Notes under the pieces: model-generated | Told to the model about the DNA's origin: nothing | Database searches by the model: none | Seen by the model: the letters and a program-made list of their open reading frames with translations, nothing else | Shown: positions 44,099-60,110 of the stretch, in pieces | How positions within the stretch are numbered: the first letter of the stretch is position 1 | How the letters are laid out: each line of letters begins with the position of its first letter | Assembly (NCBI RefSeq): GCF_014529535.1 | Contig: NW_023503334.1 | Coordinates: 434,001-498,000, forward strand | Length of the DNA: 64,000 nt | Direction of reading: 5' to 3' | Source: Bradysia coprophila | Taxonomy: Eukaryota; Arthropoda; Insecta; Diptera; Sciaridae | Made by a program: the position numbers and the translations under genes

Positions 44099-47000
44099 AT
44101 CGAACGGAAAGAATCTAAGAGAACGAAAATTTAGTCAAAACTGTATCTTGTGAACAGAGAGTTCGTGGAGACAGCATTCCATCATTTCACTTCACTTGAT
44201 CAAAGTAATTACGAAGAACTTCTTCATTATAAAGAATCGGGCCGCAATCTATTGACTAGTGGCCAAAAAGAATTTGTTCTGCTGGCTTCATGTTCAATAT
44301 ACTCGAGCACGTAACAACAGCAGATTTTCACAGTCTGTGCTCGAAACTTAAATCCCTTCCCTCAAAATATATAACCGATTGATTGTTATCAAAAAAATCT
44401 GATTCATTCTATCACCCGAGTTGCATGCTTCATGCAAGAAGATCAACATATCTCATGTTTAACGTAAAATTTTTCGCGTTGTTGTCTCCTCTAAATTTTT
44501 TAAATTTAAAAACTCGAAATTTTTCATTACACATCTACCTCCTAAGCAAAGTTAATATATTTTTGCAGCAAGAACATATATACCATCCATCTTGTTCTAT
44601 AAATTTCATTTGAGTAAAAACAGTATCTCGAGCAACCAATGATCCAAGAGATGTTGTACCACCTGTTATACTTGAATTTTGTCTTTTGCTGGCGTTCAAA
44701 CCTTTTCAAAGATTATTTAAATTTAGATTTTCCTTTAACTGCACATTATTTCAACAACGTTTGCAAGAAAAATGTTAGCAAACCCCTACACAGAGCACAG
44801 TTGTTTTACATTTTAGAAATTACAACTTTCAATCTGTACCAGTCAGCGTACCTACCTACTTTCGAGAAATTTATGACAAATTTTTTGTTATCGTTGAAGA
44901 ATTTAAACCACAAGCTCTCCTACCTAATTGCTTTTAGGAAAATGAATAAAATACACGGGACAGGCAACGATGTGCCGTAAGGTTCGTACATATGATCCTA
45001 TATTATGTATAAAATACTCCTCCACATCGAAATGATGTGCAATAAAACTTTTGAATTGTAACAGAATGATTTCAAAAGTTATCGAGATAAACCGCGATAA
45101 GCAGCCGTAGCCAGTGAAATGATTTTTACTCGAAGCACACAACCAAAATTATTATTATTACTTCAAAATCCCGTCTCCTAATGCAGATATCCCCATCTTT
45201 CTGTACATTGTACATTATGTATTCAAACTCTCAAGCATTAAGTCTTGTTCTCCTTCAAAAGCAAACGGACAAGTTAAATTCTTATAAGATCATTTCAAAT
45301 GACTGGGATCGTGCATTTTACCATATAAATGATGATATTCAGTTATCATGGGTACGGAGATCTAGGATAGAATACATTTGCGGTTAAATAAATTTAAGTG
45401 AATGGTCAACGTAAACGTTCTTCTCTTTGTCACGTACAGCTTTATGGTAAATTTATCAGTCTTCTGTTACAGTCAGCCAAGGCGCAAATAATATAAATTT
45501 TTTATTGTTTAACGAAACTGTTTCGGAGTTTGGAGATGTATACCAGCTTTTTACGACTCACATTATCAATTCCAATCTAAATGTTGAGGTTGGATGATAT
45601 ACGGTGAGTGCATGAAAATGTTATAACTTTTCCTATTATTGAATTAACAGAATAAAATGCTGAGCGGGGCACAGAACATTATCCAATTACTACAGAGAGT
45701 TTAGACAAAAATGATATATTTCGAGCAGACGAACACTGGTGAATGAAAATGTGCAGAGTGGAGGGTTGGGAGAGCTGAAAATCTCAGTATGCAACGGTGT
45801 GAGAGTCTCACCGTTTGTTTGTTTGTTTATTTCGATTAATATACAGGCCACTTCCCTAATTCCATTTTAACCGTTAGACATACAAATGTCTAGGCAGACG
45901 AAATTCTCTTATAAGTCAGATGTTACTTCACTAGAATCTTTAGTACCTCTCATTGGAACGGAATCCTTAATTTCAGACCCTATTTTCGAGAAAATACATT
46001 TTTTTTAAATTCTCGTTTTTCTCGAAATGTTTTTCAAGAAATTCGAGAAATTCAAGAAAATTTTTTCTCAAAAGTTGACTCTTTCTTTATCAGAATCTTT
46101 CTTCTCATCACAATAGATCCGGTATTTTTACTACCCAACCCATAGACTATCGATAGCCAGAACGTTACTATCCATATTATAGACTTTTGTTTTGGTTCCA
46201 ATTTCAAACTGCACGCAAAAATAAATAAAATTCTCGACGTTACTTGAAATTATTTTCACTTTTAAATTAATTAATGACATACCTCGACTTACAATTAAGT
46301 GCTACAAGCACGCGAAAATTCATTCAATGCTAAGTTATTGTACTTAAAGTATAAGTATATTTCGACATATAACCCGAGTACATCGAGTGCTTAATTATAG
46401 CAACAACAAAAAATATTTCCCATTAATTCAAACAAAAGCAGCACCACCGAAAAGATGTCACACCAACATTCATTTCAAACACAATAAATTGCCATCAACT
46501 TCCCGTATGTATTTCGAATGCAGTGATCTGATTAATAGATAAATTAAATTCGCAGATGAGTTTACACTCATCCTGACTACATCGTACATTAAATATATTC
46601 CGTCGTAGATTATTTTAATTTAATATTAAGCTGCCATCTTTACTCTCGCAAAAAAATATTATTCGTTGATGTGAAAAAATTAGGGTGAAGGGCGTCATAA
46701 GGTAACGATAAAATATAAATAACCGCTGTCAGGTAGCAGAGGAATAGTGGCTGAGAGCTTATTGCATATTAAGCGTTCGTAATTTCATATTTTTTATCAC
46801 ATAAATTACCTAACTATAGTCATTTTAGAGAGTCATTTAAGACATGATTCCCGTCCAATAAGATTAGTACATTTTCGTTTATTAACCCTAAAAATTGCGA
46901 CACCTGTTATTAATTTTGCAGACATTTTTCTTCAAGCCATTCTTGAAAACACCTTACAAGATGAATGGATAAAATAAAAATTGAAATAAAAATTCAAGTT

Positions 47001-50000
47001 GGACTTTCTTTCTCAACAGTTTTTTTTTGTTTTGTTCGGTCTGCGACAAAACTGTAATTTAACGTTATTTGTGCCGTACAATAGCTGGAATGGAAGCAAA
47101 CATTGTGGACATTATTAAACCGTCTTTGTTTAATCACTCCGTTATACCCTAAAAGTTTTTGCAATTTTCTTCTATATAACCCAACCACTAACGCTTATAC
47201 ACATCTTCATTGTCATTTTAATTATTACAATATAAATATCTCAGCCAAAGTATGCATATTATCTATAGATGTAATTCACATGCATTTACTATATTATACT
47301 CTGCATTCTGTCATTGTCTGAATAAAAGGAATGAGGTCTGTGTTTACTTTTCGATAATGATTATTCTATCACCATGGACTTCTAAATTAAATATTTTATC
47401 AAATTTATTGTAAACATTTTTGGATTGATTATACACTGGCGTAGAATACACATTCATTCTCTACTGCATCATCGTTTTCCATTTTGAATGTATACAGCGT
47501 GAGAAAATGAAGATTTCACATTTTCAACGATAACAATATGGCCCAAGCTACTACAAGCATATATGCAGTGTTGCAATAGTTTCACTTTTTCCCTTTTACG
47601 AACAAAAGTGGAACTACGATTGTAACGCTGACAGAAAATCAATTCAAAATGTCAATAAGGGTTCTTACATATACGTAAATCTCCTAGCATTGGTAATGTT
47701 TGTGGACTTGTGACTTCTTATTTTTCATAGTCTGTATTTTCAATTTTTTTTTGTTGCATGCTCATTTGTTCTTCCTTTTTTTAAATTAAAAACGTGACTC
47801 ACTCCATCATACTGACTGGGTTCTTATTTTTAATCCACAAAAATATGCAACTCTTTAATGATGACGATATAAAAAGTTCACTTCCTTCTGTTCATTGATT
47901 TAAAAAAAATGAAATTGAGATGGGGCCTGACATTGTTTTAGCCATAAAATTGTTGATATTAATCATAATCCATCATAATTGCAACGATTTTTACGTTAAG
48001 TATGTGGGCGGGTCAAATTTACATTTTTTGTATGAAATTATCAACGGAAATTCACCCGTAGACCCCACAACACATAACAACATGAACAAAACACTGCGTG
48101 TTAATAAACAACGTGTTTTTAGTGTAACACAATGTTCACAATTTTGATTGACGTTGTAGTTCCAACAAAGTTCACAAAGTCGAATTAAATGGTTGTTAAG
48201 TACACAAACACATACACATTATGTATGCAACCACTTGCTCTACGGAGATGAAAATTATGCATAAAAACATTTCAATTTTATTTAACTCATCTGAAGTTTT
48301 CTGTTGTACTTGAGGCTTGTAAAGAAAATATATCAACAAGATCAATCACAAAGTAAAGAAACTTTTCTGTTTGCTTTCATTTTATCGATGACTTTGAACA
48401 ACGTTAACTTTTTCATTATTTCGACAGTCGTCTACAGTTTAGAACTGTATACACACAGCAATATATCAACAATTTGTACGGGTTGTACTTTTCAAAAATA
48501 GAAAAGAAATCCGTGTCAGAAGTTTCCCGAAAGGAACAAGAATTTTTACAATTTATTATAACAAATGAAAAAAAGAAACAAACCTCATTCCCTCCAGTTG
48601 AACCGCTACATTACAACATTTCAAAGCTTTCATTACGTTTATTTTGTCCTCTTTTTTTGTTGTTTTTCATTACTTTCCATGCATCGGTAAAAATTAGTAA
48701 TTTATAGGTATGGTGATACAGGATAATACCCCCGCACTCCGGTCGTGTTATTAATGCTTAATGTGGTACCATTTATATACAAAATGAAGGATAATTTTCG
48801 CTTCATTTGTTGTTGTTGTTTTTTATTTGGTGTGCCACAATCAACCAGTAACACTCATTTATTGGGAGCATTGAAGGCATATCAAATGAAAAATAATAAA
48901 CCGATTGAAAAATTATTATTTTTAGTTTGAGTGGCTAAATGTTTTATATTAAAAAAAACGAATTCGAATTGATAGAGCCACATATTCGTTGATGTGTAAT
49001 TTTTTTTATCTCGTTCATAAAAAAAAATTAAATAAATAAAAGGTCAATATTATGAAAATTCCTATAAATAAATTGTTGCTGATAGCGCGCCGCACAGTTT
49101 TTATTTTATTCAGCAATTAAATGGTTTTTATTTTTATCTTTAATAGACGTTAATTTATTTGATTGTTTGGAAATGATCCATATACAAATTCTCTACGATT
49201 TCACAACGAATACGAAAATAAACTCGAGTGAATTGTTGAACTTTTATTGTTTGATCTTACAGTTTTATCTAAGTTCCTACCGCAAAAAAAGTTCCTATCA
49301 TTTTGTCAATATTGTAACAAGTTTAAAGTTCTTTTCGTTTTGTTTGTTCATTCTCTGTTCGTGACTCATCCATTGTTCGAGCTAATATTCGCCAAATGCG
49401 GCTCAATCAAATGATTTTGACGGATTGGTCCCCGTTGTGGCACAAAATGGATTTTTCTTGATATTTTCATTATTTTAATCAAAAGTCTACCTCATGAAAG
49501 AAATAATCCAAATTCAAACAATATAAGCTGGGGTAAATCACATGCAGGGGTTCCACTTGCACTTCCTTTGCTGTGTGAAGAGCACGCTGTTATGAAGTTT
49601 TTTTTTAACGAATAATCTGTAATCGACGTTCCTGCGCTTGCGCTATACTAATACATACTTTGACCTAATACTTTTGTTGAATTGAATAAATTGAATCACT
49701 GACAGGTCTCTGATAACTGACGGTGTTCACGCAGCGAGACGATTGATGCTTCGTCGTCAACTGAATGACGAATGCTTTTCAATGTTGGTTTAGGATCATT
49801 GAAACGATACACATTAGTAATATCAGATGCCAATTGTGTATTTTGGGAATCCCACGTCGAGTTCGGGAGTCACTTTAAGCAGACTGAACTTGTAGTTGGT
49901 CGCAAAAACAATACTCAAATTTTAACATTAAACGACAGCAAAGTACGAAAGACTTCGTTAGCAGTAAAAATGCATAATTTAGTCGATTCACAAATTTGGT

Positions 50001-52353
50001 CGTTGTCGAAAGATTTAAGCGATCAGTTTTAAAACGTTGTTTGATTCAGTTATTCAGACTAAGGGGTAAAAGAAACGAAACATGCAATAGTAGCAGAAAA
50101 ATGTCAAAATTCCAACGACTTTCCAGGGACCACTTTATCCCTTTATCCCCAGTGGGACCTCTGACTTTGATGAATAATGCTCATAAACACTAAACGAACA
50201 AAAAAAGAAGTGAATTTGAGAGCTAATTTCTATTTACTTAACTTATTGCATTTTCGTTTTGAAGTGCGTGTTGTATGCATACAGTGTCTTGTGTGTAGCC
50301 ATGTAATATACATGGAAAATTCTTTTTCCTGCTCCAATATTAAAGCAATCGACAGTCAAGTTATTTAAAATATTTTATTTCTATTTTAGGGTGGCAAAAC
50401 TGACATAGTACGTAAGTGGGGTGGCTGTGTGAAAATATTTAACAGAATCCCTTTGAACTTTTATCCTTCATTTATTGGATTTTCATACTTAATTGTGTGC
50501 GTGTGTGTCTGTGTATTTTGTGTGTTACATTCATGTATCGTTTATAATGCACAGGGAAAAAAATGTATTCCATAGTCTCCTCGTCTGCTATATATATTAC
50601 CCTCGCTCGTTGTATTCACGCGTAGGGAATAAATATGCGAAAAGCGTATTTCATCATTATCAGTTTTATTCGGTATGTCTATAGTTAGGTGAAGGGTGAA
50701 AAAGTGCTGAATCTTATAATAGAAGCTAATGAAAGTACAAGTATATACTCCCCCGTTCTGTATATCCCAAGTCGTAAAATGTATCTAGATATATTATCTG
50801 GTATGTGTGAGTGTGTGTGTGTTTGTTCGACACTGTCTAGGTTAAAAAGCTCTTGAGATAATCCATATCCATACGTTTGTTTCCTGAACTAGACTCTTAA
50901 AGCTTCTAAAATGTTAAAGCTGTTTTTCTATACAAAATACATTGAATTAAATAACAATTTCACACTCACGAAATTTCGATGGATACAAAATGGTATTAGA
51001 GAAAGTTTTTAACTATACACCACCTTGGTATAATTCAATTAAACAGCGATAGACTTAATACAAATTAATAATACTGCAGCTTTAAGAAGTTGAAGAATGA
51101 TGGTATTTGTAGTATGTTTAAGTGGAAAGTTATTTTTGTCTGGTACAGTTTTATCAGCAACTCGTCCATTTTCGTTTAGAAACTGTCGAGTGTTATTCGA
51201 CAGTGCTGTGACTCGTGAAAATTAACACTAGGATCAGACAATAATTCAATCGGAAAAATGCAAAGTTGGTAACTGTTTTTTAAGCTTTTATTTAAATTCT
51301 GGAATTAATCGTAAACAGAGATAGAATTGAGTTATTTTGTATCCTCTTAAGGTTGCCCAATCTGCATCTTTAATTTTTTTTGGCGATGGTATCGCTGTAT
51401 AATCACTAAACCTTTAACATTTTTTAAATCGCCCTTTGTTTGACTATCTCTTTATTCCATCAGTTTTGACATACACTCCGCTATATAATCTAAGACGCTG
51501 CCTTAAGTGCAACTGATTAGTTTTTGTCGTCATTATCAATAACAGATGATTAGCCGTTTCTAGAACCTCTCTTTTCCGACATGTTTGCGTTTTTCTGAAA
51601 TCTTACAATCTTTTCGTTTTGTTGTAATTTTCTGTTATAAAGACGGATTTTTTATCAACCTATATGTATGATTCGTTGACATTTATAATGCGACCTTTGC
51701 AGAATATCAATTTTTCGGCTTTACAGCAAATTCACAAATACGCTGATCGAGTTCAGAGGAAAATAGAACAGCTACAAAGTTACTGATGTAATCATCGAGA
51801 TCTGACTGTATCCTTCGACATCGCAAGAAATTTTATCAACGGGTCGAATTTCTAACGAACATAGCCACAAGTACCGAGACCCAAACCAACCCGATTTCTC
51901 GGAAAATCGGATGCCAGTTCGTCTCAGGTTCAAGACTAATAACATCCCTTTCAGTAGAAAATACGATTTTATTCAAGTGCCTTTGTAAAACCATGCACTT
52001 ATTCAACAGATGGACTACCACCTTTACTTATACCAGCAGCTATTATCTTATTATTCCAAGTAGTAGTAACTTTTATCGTCACCGGTGTGAAACGTTTTTA
52101 CACATTCAGCTGTTTATCACCCATATTTAGAATCGGCACACTATCAATGAAGTGTCATAAACAAATATTATTTTTTCGCATAAATTTAAGAATTTCTATT
52201 GTTACGGTCACAGCAGTATATGACAGGAAACTGGAAGTTTTATTATGTTTGTCGTTCTTCATGCACCACACTCATCAATGTGTATACTAACTTTGAAATG
52301 TATTTTTTGTGTTACGTTTATTGTCAACAAATTTTTTTCTTTCTCTCTTTCAG
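44099..52353. other. Gene-poor DNA upstream of the SAM-domain exon
   Basis: No gene could be supported over about 8 kb. The final bases (ttttttctttctctctttcag, ending 52353) are a strong splice acceptor, so at least the last part is an intron in the 5'UTR of the SAM-domain gene. Short ATG frames at 47920-48147 and 49772-50032 have somewhat protein-like composition but no known match. A TTAA-type MITE remnant may lie at about 51484-51556 (tataatctaagac...tatcaataacagatg). A short GT microsatellite lies at about 50807-50822. Confidence 0.35.
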
Positions 52354-52372
52354 CGTAACACTCCAAACAGCG

Positions 52373-52530
52373 ATGACTCATTCGTACCAACAAGCAATAT
52401 CAAGTTAATTATGCAACAAAACATCAAATACCCTACATACAGGATATAATAAAAATTATTATTAATAACAACACAATAAAAATCAAGCAAAACAAATAAC
52501 AAAAAAAACTTTAAATAAGCAGAAATGTAA
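52373..52530 (+). promoter_or_regulatory. Three upstream ORFs in the 5'UTR of the SAM-domain gene
   Basis: Between the acceptor at 52353 and the main ATG at 52609 lie three ATG-started minimal frames. They are 52373-52408 (MTHSYQQAISS), 52411-52449 (12 codons plus stop) and 52525-52530, a bare ATG-TAA start-stop. All end before the main start. Upstream ORFs usually lower translation of the main frame; that role here is inferred. Confidence 0.5.
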
Positions 52531-52605
52531 GGTATAAAAATTGAAATAAAAAATTGAAAAAGAAAACAACAAAAAAATAAAAATAAAAAAAGTGCAACAA
52601 AGTAA

Positions 52606-54421
<1,816 letters not shown>

Positions 54422-54953
54422 CCATAGAGTTACACTCGAGAGTTGGCGAAATGGCGCTTTTCTATGAAAATGCTACTTCTAAGAGGAAACCAGGATTTTG
54501 GGTGTCGATGCTTCTAATAATTGTATTCTTGTGGCCAGAAGCTGTTGTTTTTACTGCTGTTACATGAGTACTGCCTGACATTTTGTGTCATTGAATTTGT
54601 GTTGTTGGTTTAAATTTGTGAATTTTCGTTACAGTTGTTGAAATAATAAATTTTGGGAACAAATTTCACTAAAGTAAATCGTGAAAATTTGTCGAATTAT
54701 AGTGAAAAATTTTTGACTAAGAATTTCTTAGTAAGAAAGACGTTTAGTGACAATATGAATTGGTGCAGTCAACGGTTTCACAGTAAAAATACCACAAATT
54801 TCATTCAAGAATACTAACAAATTGGTTGCAGATCAACATATGACTCAGGGTTGATAAATACTACAAAGATAGGATTGTCCATGTAGTGGCCACATGGATA
54901 GATGATAAAACGACAAAACGCCATCTCGCCAACTCTCGAGTGTAACTCTATGG
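54422..54953. mobile_element. DNA-transposon-like element with about 35-bp TIRs
   Basis: The left end starts ccatagagttacactcgaga and continues gttggcgaaatggcg. The right end is its complement with one change (cgccatctcgccaactctcg ... ctctatgg). The element is 532 bp with no transposase frame, so it is non-autonomous. No target duplication was evident at these exact ends. It lies in the presumed intron of the SAM-domain gene. Confidence 0.75.
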
Positions 54954-55268
54954 TTTCAACGATTTTTTGTTTTTGTTTTGTTTCAATTTAGATTTGTATT
55001 TATACGAGATGCGAATTTGTTTTATATTTTATTTCTGAGCTGATTTTCCAGATCTAATAGGCGTAATATAAATAATTCGAAGTAATTCATCAATTATCAA
55101 AAAAAAATTAATTCTCACAAACCAACTCCTGAAATAATGTATTTTGGAACTTCTTCCTCGGGGGGCAAATGTACTTGTAACTACAACTTTCCGGGTGGTT
55201 AGGCAATAAAATAGCGTACATGGAATGCTTGGAAAGCATTCATCACTCGGGATGAATTGTGATACTTG

Positions 55269-55406
55269 CGAACTCACTCGTGTGTTTTTAAGCAACGAGC
55301 TTTGGAAACAAGTGTAGAAATTTCATATCCGAGCTGTAGGCGAGACTACACGAGTCAAAATAACAGTTTCCAAACCTCGTTGCTTAAAAACATACTTGTG
55401 AGTTCG
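55269..55406. repeat. Foldback element
   Basis: The arms of about 41 bp run cgaactcactcgtgtgtttt... (55269-55310) and ...aaacatacttgtgagttcg (55366-55406). They share tttttaagcaacgag and gtttccaaa. An inner gtgtag/ctacac pair lies in the loop. A 158-codon frame starting at 55266 runs through it and is judged spurious. Confidence 0.8.
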
Positions 55407-55742
55407 GAGTTCGTTGGGGCGGAGTTGCAAAACTGTGACAGGGTCTACAAAATTGCTAATTTTGCATTTTACAAATTTTGTGAGCGACATCGCTTTTTTT
55501 TAAATTTATTTGGAGATTCGACATTCTTCTGGCAAACGAAGGGTTTACCTGAATTATTGTGTCCATTACACAAAAAAACGGTTCCAATAATTTCGAATGG
55601 ACTGAAACTGACTGTCTTACTATTAGGGCCGATTAGGACTTATTTAATTAAAAAAGTTTTTTTTAGTTCACCCGGTGAAAACATAGTCCCTTCAACCAAG
55701 GATATTGAATTGTTATATTGTTGCAAAAATGTCTTTCGATAG

Positions 55743-58700
55743 GAAACTAATTCGTCATCTGTTAGGTACAGTTTACATCATGCTGTAAAGCATTGCTCAA
55801 CGAGTCTCTTCTTACAAGTCCATGACATAATTTCATAGATTATATTCCTCATATGTAGCTGCTGATGTAAAGCTTGAGGCCAGAATCCAACACAAATTAG
55901 GCAACGACAAATTTTATGTGAAAGGCGAACTATTCTTTGTTACTGATTGTACAATGTACATAATATACCTGGATTCGTACATCAAATGTATCCGTTCGTA
56001 GTCTGTTTCCATGTGTTTGTGATTTTTATTGCCTGTGGCATTCCATTACGTACCGTGTGTATCCTGATGCGGTGTCATGAGCCGCATAATAAAGATTAAT
56101 ATCCAAAGAAGAAAGTCCAATTTAAGTTTACCGAGTACCTAAATGCATTTCCGTCAACTCTGATAAAATGGAATGGCTCAAAAATGACAACCATCAACCT
56201 CTCTATTATCATTGTGTGTCCCTGTTATAATGGGAAAAAGGTTGATAGGTTGACTTTGATGGAAATCGAATAATGGTGTTGTTGGCTGTCAATTTTATTA
56301 TCAAGAATACGTACAATACCGTACATGTATACGTCTATCTTCCGGTAATGTTTATTCATACACTGCTTGACAATGAATTCGAAATTGTACACATAATCAT
56401 GTAAGAGTAGGTGAAGGAATGTTGTATAGTACTTAGCGTAATTGTCTTCGTGAAGGGTTTCGTTTCACATATAAACGCAAACACTTCACTTAACACTAAT
56501 GAAGAAATGACGGAAAATTTGCACGCTTCGTACCAGCCAGGTTCTATGGAAATGAAGTCAACTTTCCCATTACGTGGGATTATTTAAAAACATACAAAAA
56601 AAAACAATCTGAACCGTGTTCATCGATCAAGCGCGCTTAATGTTTTTTGTGTACGCCTAACAGACAGTACCATATATGTACATCCATACATATGTGTGTA
56701 TATCCTCTATTGTACTGCCAGTGTGTTCACAAACTCTACATTTTATACATATTTACTACAGTTTTTTTTGTGATGTTTCCTGGTTCAATAAAATGTAGGT
56801 TTTTGTGTACTTGAATACGGAAAATATTGACAATTGATTCCAATAAATTATTTCAAATTGTTTGTGTATAAGAGAGTTACTTTTTATTACATTACCCCCA
56901 AAGTTAACGTTAAATCGGAAAAGATATTGCATGATAAAAGTACATAAATCCCTAAAACTTCTTATTATTTACGTATATGTAATAACCCCAAAAAAAAGAA
57001 AAGGAAAAAAATACTTCTGCACGATGAGGAGTCGTCTGTCCCGGAAAAACATCACACTATAGTAAGGTAGCGAAAGTTTTTCAAACATTTAAATTTCGTA
57101 TCTGGCCTGCCTTTTCCCAACACTGCAACATAATTCAATATTTAATATTTTATATGTTGCGACGCTCGCCGGCTGACGTCCGTAACATCGACAATATTAT
57201 ACGAATTATTTGTCTGGTTTTACGTTTTCCTACACTCTCACTTTCACATACACAAGAATGAAAAATGAAAATTGCCATGTACAATGTAAATTTGTTTTTG
57301 AATTATGTTTGGATAGCTTGATCGAATAAAATGCATAGTTTTGTTTGGTCGCTGTTGCTAGCATGTAATCTAATTCAGACTCTTCCCAGTCTCTTCGAAT
57401 TTGAAAAAAAAAAAACAAGAATCAAACTATTCCGTCTATCTGATATCTATTCGATGAATGGAATAGCAATTTGAAATGCAAGATACCTGTTCTGTGTTCA
57501 GCCAGCAGAAATATAGAAATACACAAGTACCATTTTCGATGTAACAAATTTTCCATCAATTGGAAGGAAAAAATATATTTTCTGTCATTTAAAATAAAAA
57601 TACTTCGTACATCAACTCGGTATCGATGTCACTGTTAAATCTCGACTCTTCTTCTCTTTTTTTTAACTGTGTGTGCCAGTCACACCGAATACTGCCACTA
57701 CTTGATTTATTAATTTAATCATTATAAGTCGATGACTATGGCAGGATTACGTTCTGAAGTGACAAAATATATTACCGAAACGAAAAACGAAGCCCATGAA
57801 ACACACGGCATTTAAAATAAAATACATTATTCGTTGTGAGTGACTCTACTAAAGTCTTGAAATGTCTCGAAACGTCTAGTGAACTTGTGCACGACAATAT
57901 CATATATTGTACAAAATATATATGTATAATGTGGGTAATGTGTAGCATTGCCGGCATGTATTTTATTTACTACGAATTTAAACAAATCAAATCGTATAGA
58001 TTTTCTCAAATAAAAAATAAAATTTATTTATCAAAAGGGAATTTCACCGAATAAGCTTGGAACATACATTATGTTGTGGAAAAAGCATATAACATCCATG
58101 TTAGAATGTTGCAGAACGAAAAAAAAAAAAATTGGCAGCCAAATTTATTTTCCATCAACTCAGCAATGATGGGTTTTAAATGTTTTTGAAAGGAATTGCT
58201 TGTGATTAATGTAGCATGGAATAACTTCCGATCAAATCGAAATTGCGATTTTTTATCCTTCTCGTTCTACAAAAGCCGATTTTTATCTATTTTTATAGCC
58301 GTCACGTAAAAATCTATTTTCTGTGTGGTTATAAAGGGCAAATAATCGAGAAAACAAAATTTTAAACATAGAGATGGTAGGCATTCACTCAACAGGAATA
58401 GAGAGAGCTCGGGTAAAAAGTGGTAGTAATGAAAATTTTTCAATTAGACATAAAAAAAGCCCCGAAAATGAATCTAACCGAAAAACTGAAATTTATTTTT
58501 GTTTGGAAATGTATAAATTTTCCGGATATAATACGAAATATTCGAGAATAATTTGATTTTCGTGAATGCAAAATATTCTTTCACTTTTTTATATATTTTT
58601 TTGCGTTGTCGTTGTTGTATTTTTGTCGAGTAAAACTTTTTTTTTTAGTTTTTATTCGGTGAAGCGATATTTGATTGATTTGTCAGCTTTTCGAGGTTGA

Positions 58701-59957
58701 CTGTGAACAATAAACCATGAAAATTGGTTATCTATATTGCACATCGCATTTTCGGTTAGCACGAATTAAGCGTAATCGCCAGGCTTTGTTTTCAGTTTAA
58801 GTTGAACATTTTGTCAAACGCTATTGTTTTCTAAATGTGCTAGGGTTTTTCATCAATATTTAAACGATCATACGCATGCAGCCATTATTCCCTTGCAAAA
58901 CTTATAAATTGAGAATTATAACAACGGACAATTTCAAGTTATGTTGTTTATTCCACCCGCAATATTCACATTGCTTCGCTTTACATACTTGTGATACGGA
59001 TTAGTAACGGTAAAAAGATCAATTATTTATATTCTCGCACTGGGACTGTACCCATCGATTTATATATATGATTTATCCGAAAATCAGCATACCATCCTCA
59101 AGGTATATTTCACATTCAATAATAATTCAAATTTCGAGTTTGATCCGGGAACGCACTGTACAATGTACAAGGATCAATGTTGATTCTAGTACTTCAGAGT
59201 ATTTAACGAAGCGAATATGGACATAAACAAAAAGATAAAATTACAAACAAAGCTCTGAAACGTTATCTGACTCACTCGGCTCCAAATCTGTTGAAAATTG
59301 CCCACTTGCTTAAATAACGGTTGGACAATGAACGTTTTACGAAAATGCATTTTTTCATAATACTTTAAAACTGTTGCGGCCAACAGTGTAGTCGAGAATT
59401 AAAAAACTGACTTCATAATTTGATCATCACATCCCACGGAAAAGTTACCCAAAATTTACTACATAATGAGCGACAACTATATTTAAAAAAAGTGTAGTCT
59501 TTTATCAGTGTGCTTCATTACCTTTTTCCCTACCGTTTAGTGTGCTCTGGTGAATAAAACAAACACCATAAATTTAAAATAATGAACCACTATTTACACA
59601 GCAAAATAACTCCATTACGTGTTCTGTACGGAAAATTACCGCTTTAAAACTAATACGAAATATGTTTGTCGTAAAAAAAAATTAATAGCTCGTAAGACAT
59701 AATTATACTAATGGCATAGCTTATGACCCATGCCCATGAGTATGTCTTTCTAGAGAGGGTATAAGTAAGCATGCTACCATTTGCCGCTACATAGAGAACG
59801 GTGTTGCTATAATGGCTTTCTATTCGACGTAACTGAGTTCCAGAGTTAATGTTACAATTGAATTTTGATGTTATTCATTTTGTGAAGTTTGGTTTTCACT
59901 CGATTCCACATCATAGGATCTGCATATAGAGGTTTCAACATTTACATTATAATAAGC
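55743..59957. other. Non-coding DNA, presumed intron
   Basis: No exon, RNA or clear element was seen. A short palindrome (atgcggtgtcatgagccgca, about 56068-56088) and homopolymer runs occur. Confidence 0.35.
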
Positions 59958-60110
59958 AACACTCTTACTTCACTTGATCTAAGTTTTGATACAAAGTCTT
60001 TTACTTTATTAGTTTCGTCTTACATTTGGCAATATAAAATCCAATCAGACATACTTGATTGGTCACTCGTTTTTGTCACTGCTGTCGATAACAGATGCAA
60101 CTGTCAACGA
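59958..60110 (-). mobile_element. TTAA-type MITE remnant
   Basis: The order cttacttcacttgatctaag, caaagtcttttactttatta, tcactcgtttttgtcactgc and gctgtcgataacagatgc matches the complement of the 37953-38171 element. Termini are lost. Confidence 0.55.

Noticed and set aside
46000..46080. Repeated ttctcgaaa and ttcgagaaa strings as a possible regulatory array.
   Set aside because: They are irregular, low-complexity runs without fixed spacing.
55266..55742. 158-codon plus-strand frame.
   Set aside because: Its first third is a foldback element, and the rest has no recognisable motif or codon signature.
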